Shown piece by piece: positions 58,300 to 64,000 of a stretch of DNA of 64,000 nt (position 1 is its first letter; each line of letters opens with the position of its first letter). The position numbers and the translations under genes are program-made. The notes beneath the pieces are model-generated. The model saw only the letters and a program-made list of their open reading frames with translations. It was not told the DNA's origin and ran no database searches. The stretch spans positions 5,050,264 through 5,114,263 of the forward strand of contig JAQFVV010012434.1 in NCBI GenBank assembly GCA_028023455.1, read 5' to 3'. Source of the DNA: Epiperipatus broadwayi. Its lineage: Eukaryota; Onychophora; Udeonychophora; Euonychophora; Peripatidae.

Positions 58300-58490
58300 A
58301 ACACCATAAAGATTTAAAATATATACATATGATCCAAGTAGGCCTTATGCAATAGGTTCTCAATTGACATTAACTCTTTTAAATTAAATAGGTGAGTGTA
58401 CATCAAACTTCACTTGATATCAAATACTAAGATTAAAATGTATATTTATGTAACACAAATATATTGTAATATATATGCACCTTTCAAAAT
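58196..58490. other. AT-rich DNA with (TA)n
   Basis: A TA run at 58269-58293. Nothing else was recognised. Confidence 0.5.
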
Positions 58491-60480
58491 ATGAGAGTTT
58501 ATGACATAATTAATCTTTATATTGTAACAGTCAGAATCGTCTATCTCGCTAACACACTGCAGAATTCAAACCCCAGACACGAAACTGAACATTTTAGGAG
58601 GGGTTGTCTTCTAGATATACTAACTTCGAATCTAAAGCCCAAATTTCACAGCGCCATCTATGTGACAATGCATCTGATGCCACTATTAGTATGACCTTTG
58701 ACCGGTGCCTGGTGGTCAGGGAGAAACAAAAGACTATACTAAAAGAAGTTTGGGTGGCTAATTATTGTCTATGGATTTACAAAAGAAATGCAGAAAATAT
58801 ATATATAGACCGAGACAGTGATAGGAATCAAATAAAATAAGAGATCAAATTTAGTTTTAAATAATTTCACAAAATTTATTCATATAAATTATATATATAA
58901 CCCACTGTCTGCTTATATGAGACAGGGACGCATATTAAATAATTGTAGGCATTATATTTTAATAAATGACAAAAGGTTTTAAAGCAAAGTGATATATTCT
59001 ATTCCTTGGGCTAATAGCATTACGATAATGTGCTTGAAGAGATAGGAACATGTGCGAGGTGTTTTGAGTAATTATACAAATTTAAGAAAATATTTGAAAT
59101 TAAGTGTTGTAAAATATTTATTGATTTCGAGAATAGCAAAAAAGCTTACTAAGCAACAAAGGGGAATGTGATCAAAGTTTATTTGAGAATAATAATAATA
59201 GAGTTGCTTGGGAGGTGTTTGCTGATAATGAATTTATTAAAGTTGGAGAGTTTAGTCAGGTGCTTTGTAAAATAAATTAAATAAAAAATATTGAAGATCG
59301 AATAATTAGGAGGCCCTAACCCATAGGAAAGTATTTTATGAACAGCTGAAACTTAGCGACTGTGTGATGATTGGTTTATTCCCAGGGGTGTCTTTGGGAC
59401 ACCCTCTGCCTGGAAATTTGCAATAAGCAAAAAGACGGTTTGCCTGTAAAGAATCCTTGGACAAATAAAACAAAGCAGTCTCAACAACCAATTCATTTAC
59501 CAGCAATATGAGACTAGTGATATAAAAAATACTAAATGGGTTTTACTCGGATTAAGAGAAATGCCCAATCAAATTCTTCGAAATTCATTTAAAAGGGTCT
59601 GCACATTCTCAACGTCACTGATGAACTTTATAATTAAAGTAGAACACGGTAATTAAAATAGGAAAATGCATGATTGTGGGTTTGAAAAGTAAGTATAGAT
59701 TTATATATGCAATCATGCATTAGGGGACACATTTAATCATTGACCTCGCACATACTCTCATATTAGATTAAAATCAATAACATGTAGATTTTAAACTATG
59801 TGATTATATTATATATTAAAGAATAGAATCACCCTCAAACGAGTGATGTGCAAGATAATAAAATTGGAAAATTATAAATTTAAAATATGCTTTAATAGCA
59901 GCGTCTTACTTTCAATAAAGGGAATAGTTCTCGGTCAAAATGATTCTGACATTATCTATAAAATAAAAACGCTTTATAAATAGAAAATATTATAAGGATA
60001 GAGAAAACTGTTGTTATATTATATTACAGTTAAAGAAAATATGAAGTTATGTGAAATATAAGGAAAAAATTTTAAATAGCTATAGATGTTAGTTAGGATT
60101 CAAAGACTCTTGGTTATTTAGGATTACCTCTGGAGAAGATTTTTAGGAGATTGATGTGGCAGGTTTTTATATAATTTAAGAAAATTGGAAATGTTCATAT
60201 TTTGAAGAGAATTGGGGTTCCGTTGTAACTTCTGATGGTCTATGGCAGTATATGCATTTGGAGAGAAATAGCCTTCTTGCACTCTACTCTGTCTTCAAGA
60301 TTTACAATTACTACAATAAAACTCAGAATAATTTCTCTTAAAAAATTAGAAGAAAAACTCTCAGAAAAAAAAAACCCTTCTTTTTATAGTAGATGTTAAC
60401 AATAGAACTGCCCTGGAGCATTAAAAATATATCGGACTTATCAGCTGTAATTAAATCTATCGAATGTCAAAAAATTCAAC
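58491..60480. other. Less AT-rich, unassigned region
   Basis: This stretch contains more CpG than its surroundings. A GCGCCATCTA motif lies at 58651-58660 and a perfect 7-bp hairpin GGGTGTC/GACACCC at 59386-59404. The two overlapping frames at 58491-58694 and 58604-58840 were examined; neither has a recognised domain or clear splice borders. It may hold single-copy host sequence such as a UTR, but nothing proves it. Confidence 0.35.
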
Positions 60481-62963
60481 ATTAATTAATTTCTTTGTTA
60501 ATTTCCTGTGAATTCGGATTAAACTAGATCCAATTAAAAATTACTTTTACTAATTAAAGAAACCTTAAGTGGAAATCTGCTGTTTTTAGATAAACTTATA
60601 TAGTATTAACTAATTAAACTATTGTTCATCATTTATTTTAAAGAAATATTTGGAATAACTTTTATTAAATTAAAGAAAATGATTTTACTTTTTAAATTGA
60701 ATATTTGAATCTATTTACTAAATGAATATTTACTAAATGAATTTTATTTTAAATAAAATATATTAGAAGTAATATATTTGTAAATAGATTAAAAAAATAA
60801 CTTAAAATTTATAATTTTGTATGTTTAAAATGATATTAGTGTGTGGTAATTAGACTTATATAACCTACTTTTTAATAAATAAAATTATGTGAAATATACA
60901 TAATCTATAATCTTTTATTTATTTGGGATGACTATATATATAATATGAGCATTGTATCGTGGTTTAAAATTAGGCGGGATTTTGGCATATAAGGTATTGA
61001 GCACACTAGATAGATTGGGGTTAAAAAGGTATGAGGTAGGAAATAGGTGGAAGGTGAAGAAGATGAAAACAGACTTTTTTCAATATATATATATATAATA
61101 TTTAATTGATATATATATACTAAAGATGAATCTACCTATTTATTCACATTATTTTAAGAGAATAAAATAAATATAAGTACTTGAGAGTAATTTATAATTG
61201 ACAAATAAAGTGATAAATATTTTTTAAATTAAATTAATAATTATTAAGTTATGAAATATAAATTTGAATTTAGAAAAACATAACTCTCATACTTAAACTT
61301 GTAAAATAAATCTCTACTTAAATTATACTATTTTGTCCACAAATGCAACATTTTAAAAGTAGCATCACAGTTCTAATGTCTACTTCTTGTATCATGGTCT
61401 GATAATAATTATTTATTCCAGAAAAAGTAGAAATATGAAACACTATACAATTTGAAGCATATTTTATTCTGATGTTTTTTAAATATTCAAATTATTCTTT
61501 CATTTAGCAGGTATTCAATCTATATGACATTATAAGTGTACAAACATTAGTTTATATCCATGATGCTGCAATGTAAATATCCTTTTCTTAACAAATATTT
61601 GATTCACAAAACATTACAAATGAATTGAGATACTAATTTCATTCATGATGATGCTATGGAAATTAAACCAATTTCTATCTTATGTGGAAATAATTCATCG
61701 ATCTCATAAAACTATATTGATAGGTAAGCATAATTCTTGTATACATCTTGATGTTGTTAGCATTTATATTTCATCATTGAAAAGTACATAATATTCATTT
61801 TTTTTAAAGCAAAGAAATATTCTGATGTTTATTCAATGCAATGAATCTTTATTCATTTTTTTAACAAATTGTCACCCCTCATAAATTCCCAATAAATGTG
61901 GTCAGTTAATAATTGAATACTCTTGCTTTCACCCAGTCATTTTTGCCAGTTGATAATTATTCACTTTTAGAAAAAAAATCAATAAAAAATTACATATAGA
62001 AATTCAGGTTCGCTTCTATTAAAACCAAGATACAAGAGAGCTAGTTTAATCTGTTTAGTTCTATTTACAATTTTTTTTTTATTGACATCAGAAAAACTAT
62101 AGCAGTGCTTCATATTAACTCTTTGGTCAACTTCATCCAGTGTCTTATTAGATAAAATAATGACAAATAAAAAAAATATTTTATAATTTCTACATGTAAC
62201 ATACAATACTTACATTTTAAAATACAAATAGTATCATTTCACTCCAACATAAAACTAAGAAATTAAAATTACATTCTTTTTTACTACAATGGAAATATAC
62301 TTTTTACACAATTTTCAACCCAATATTACACCAATAAAATAAATATACTTGAGACATTAAATATTTAGCTATATTATTTATAACTTACTATTATGAATGC
62401 AGTAACAAAAATACACATAATAAAAAAAAAAGTAATAATTTTATCAAGACTATAAACTTTATTTTTAAAATGAGTCAATTCAATTCACAATTTTTACAAG
62501 CTACAATTAATAATAAACATTTATTTTCCAATATTATTGTTGTCATAGCAACATATTTCAATGCTTGCCAGGTTAATATATTCACTATTAAAATCAAACC
62601 AATTTTTTTTTTACAATTGACATTACACCACATATTGAAATTTATTTCAAATTTCAGTAGGTACAATATATAATATATTTGAAAGACCTCATAACTATAT
62701 TGTTTCAGCTACACTCTCTCTTTAAATAAAGATTAGCCTAAATTTTTATAGCCTATTGGAAAGGAAATTCTATGGTGTCTTTCAAATAATTTATATATAT
62801 TTTAGCTAGCATTATTCATTGTATCTATTTTATATAGATATATTGGGGATCATTTGTTTTTTCCACATGTCTCTGGTCATATGTTTCACATAAATGTGAT
62901 AAATTAGAGGTGTAATATATATGTGTGTGTATAGTATGAATATATGTGCTTATAAATATATAC

Positions 62964-62999
<36 letters not shown>

Positions 63000-63600
63000 T
63001 AGTATGAATTTAAAGTATATCTATAATAAAAAAGTGCATTATGTGCTTAAAATTTCATTATGAGTTATATATGTCTTACTCACTTGAAAAAAGTGTATTG
63101 GGTGTTTCAAAAAAATGCATTCAATGTGTATGTGAGAGAGGTGTGATCTAATTTCTGGGCTAATGGATGATTGTGATATGATTGAGCCAAGGTGAAAAAT
63201 GCACTAAGACAAAAATAATTATTGAAAATATACATAACATTATATGGGAAAGATTTGTTTCTTGTGAAAAATATTTAGAAAGTTGTGATCTTTCAGTTTT
63301 TTTATATCTAAAGAATGTTTGTTTGGTAAATTTTATAACATATATATAGTATTTGAGCTAAAAGTATTTACATTTTTGTAAATCAGATAAAATTATTATT
63401 ATTAGATGGTATTATTTCAATTTTCAATTGCCACTTTTAATTAGTTGTTTGCCTAATTACATAATAATTGAAGTTTATCTAGATAAATACATAAAAATTT
63501 CTGTACATATATAAATATTTTTTGTGTTATCATAAATCATGTTTTTGAGAGGAACTATATTTAATAAACTAAAATTAAATTAAATTACCTATGTTTTGAT
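60481..63600. other. AT-rich DNA, nothing recognised
   Basis: Contains TA runs (61083-61098) and a compound TA/TG microsatellite (about 62915-63000). Frames at 61979-62206 and 62470-62673 (with an antisense partner) show no family. Confidence 0.45.
62955..63000. repeat. Compound (TA)n(TG)n microsatellite
   Basis: A TA run passing into a TG run of about 12 units. Confidence 0.95.
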
Positions 63601-63614
63601 AAGAAAGCACTTGT

Positions 63615-63708
63615 CCTCAACTGGGTGGAAAAAACCCCAGATATAATCATATGGTTGTAGCAAAGACAACCACCTTATTATTTCTGGGTTTTTTTTACTC
63701 AGTTGAGG
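63615..63708. repeat. Structured inverted repeat with inner hairpin
   Basis: Outer arms 63615-63641 and 63683-63708 (CCTCAACTG ... CCCCAGA with TCTGGG ... CAGTTGAGG) pair with few mismatches. An inner stem GGTTGT/ACAACC (63653-63658 with 63666-63671) sits in the loop. No terminal duplication was seen. Confidence 0.75.
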
Positions 63709-64000
63709 GTAAAGGAAATCTCTTAATGTCAATATATTTGCTTTAATTTTATTTTATTAAACATGGTTGCTCCCAAAAACATAATTTATAAAACATCTTT
63801 TGACCATAAAAACAATCATTTCAACATATATATATAATTAGATTTTCAGTTTCAGAACAATATATAAATGAGTAACTAGACTAATTTAAAATTGATAAAA
63901 AAATTAAATAGAATAACATATTGTCATCTGATCTGTTGAACTTGTATTCTGATTATCTTTAATAAATGGAGCTTAGTCAGACGAAAATAAGTAGCAATCA
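63709..64000. other. AT-rich DNA, nothing recognised
   Basis: No gene or repeat was recognised up to the window end. Confidence 0.5.

Noticed and set aside
62470-62673. Overlapping frames on both strands (62470-62673 and 62475-62666)
   Set aside because: Mirror-image frames in low-complexity DNA with no domain. The pair at 53498-53698 and 53503-53691 is rejected likewise.

Overview
This is an AT-rich, gene-poor, repeat-dominated stretch of nuclear DNA from a multicellular eukaryote, most likely an invertebrate animal. The evidence is introns with GT/AG borders, decayed RTE-type LINEs, Penelope-like elements (PLEs) with GIY-YIG endonuclease tails, tRNA-like modules, and long (TA)n and (TAA)n microsatellites. 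No phylum can be named. There are no operons, rRNA genes or CRISPR arrays, and nearly all open frames are chance or transposon-derived.

Host gene: one locus on the + strand around 26.4-28.5 kb shows splicing logic. Two alternative first coding exons (26748-26787 and 27118-27154) each carry their own ATG and end in the same phase at a GT donor. Both join in frame to a shared 102-bp exon (27582-27683) with clean acceptor and donor. A possible terminal exon lies at 28444-28508. I do not recognise the protein. Much or all of 27.7-64 kb could be its introns or intergenic DNA.

Mobile elements by region. 0.2-5 kb: a palindromic module carrying hammerhead-ribozyme-like cores, then two PLE copies head to head (958-3040 minus, 3060-4960 plus). 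5.4-9.1 kb: two copies of a 1.6-kb non-coding repeat, the second rearranged into a fold-back; a third copy is at 56.5-58.2 kb. 10.8-11.7 kb: a different PLE. 16-17 kb: another palindromic hammerhead-like module. 17.6-21.5 kb: (TAA)n arrays and a probable (TAA)n-tailed LINE 3' end. 21.6-23.2 kb: a second head-to-head PLE pair. 24.0-25.65 kb: an RTE LINE with an inverted 5' part (twin-priming signature), itself invaded by a 308-bp inverted-repeat element. 29.5-33.8 kb: a repeat family with a hammerhead fold, plus an independent hammerhead at 30.51 kb. 34.77-36.65 kb: the best-preserved RTE copy. 36.7-37.5 kb: a satellite-like triplication. 41.5-48.35 kb: an RTE copy split by a 4.7-kb gag-only retroelement and by a 337-bp insertion. 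49.6 kb: a Helitron-like 3' terminus. 55.5-56.5 kb: a third PLE type inside an inverted repeat. 58-64 kb: mostly unassigned AT-rich DNA.

The strongest lead is the accumulation of hammerhead (type I) folds in at least three unrelated sequence contexts next to PLEs, together with a PLE family whose 3' end carries a tRNA-like (A box/B box) module in four of four copies seen here. PLEs are known to carry hammerhead ribozymes. The tRNA-like 3' end and the palindromic packaging are the unusual parts. Everything here was read by eye; no alignments or folding programs were run.
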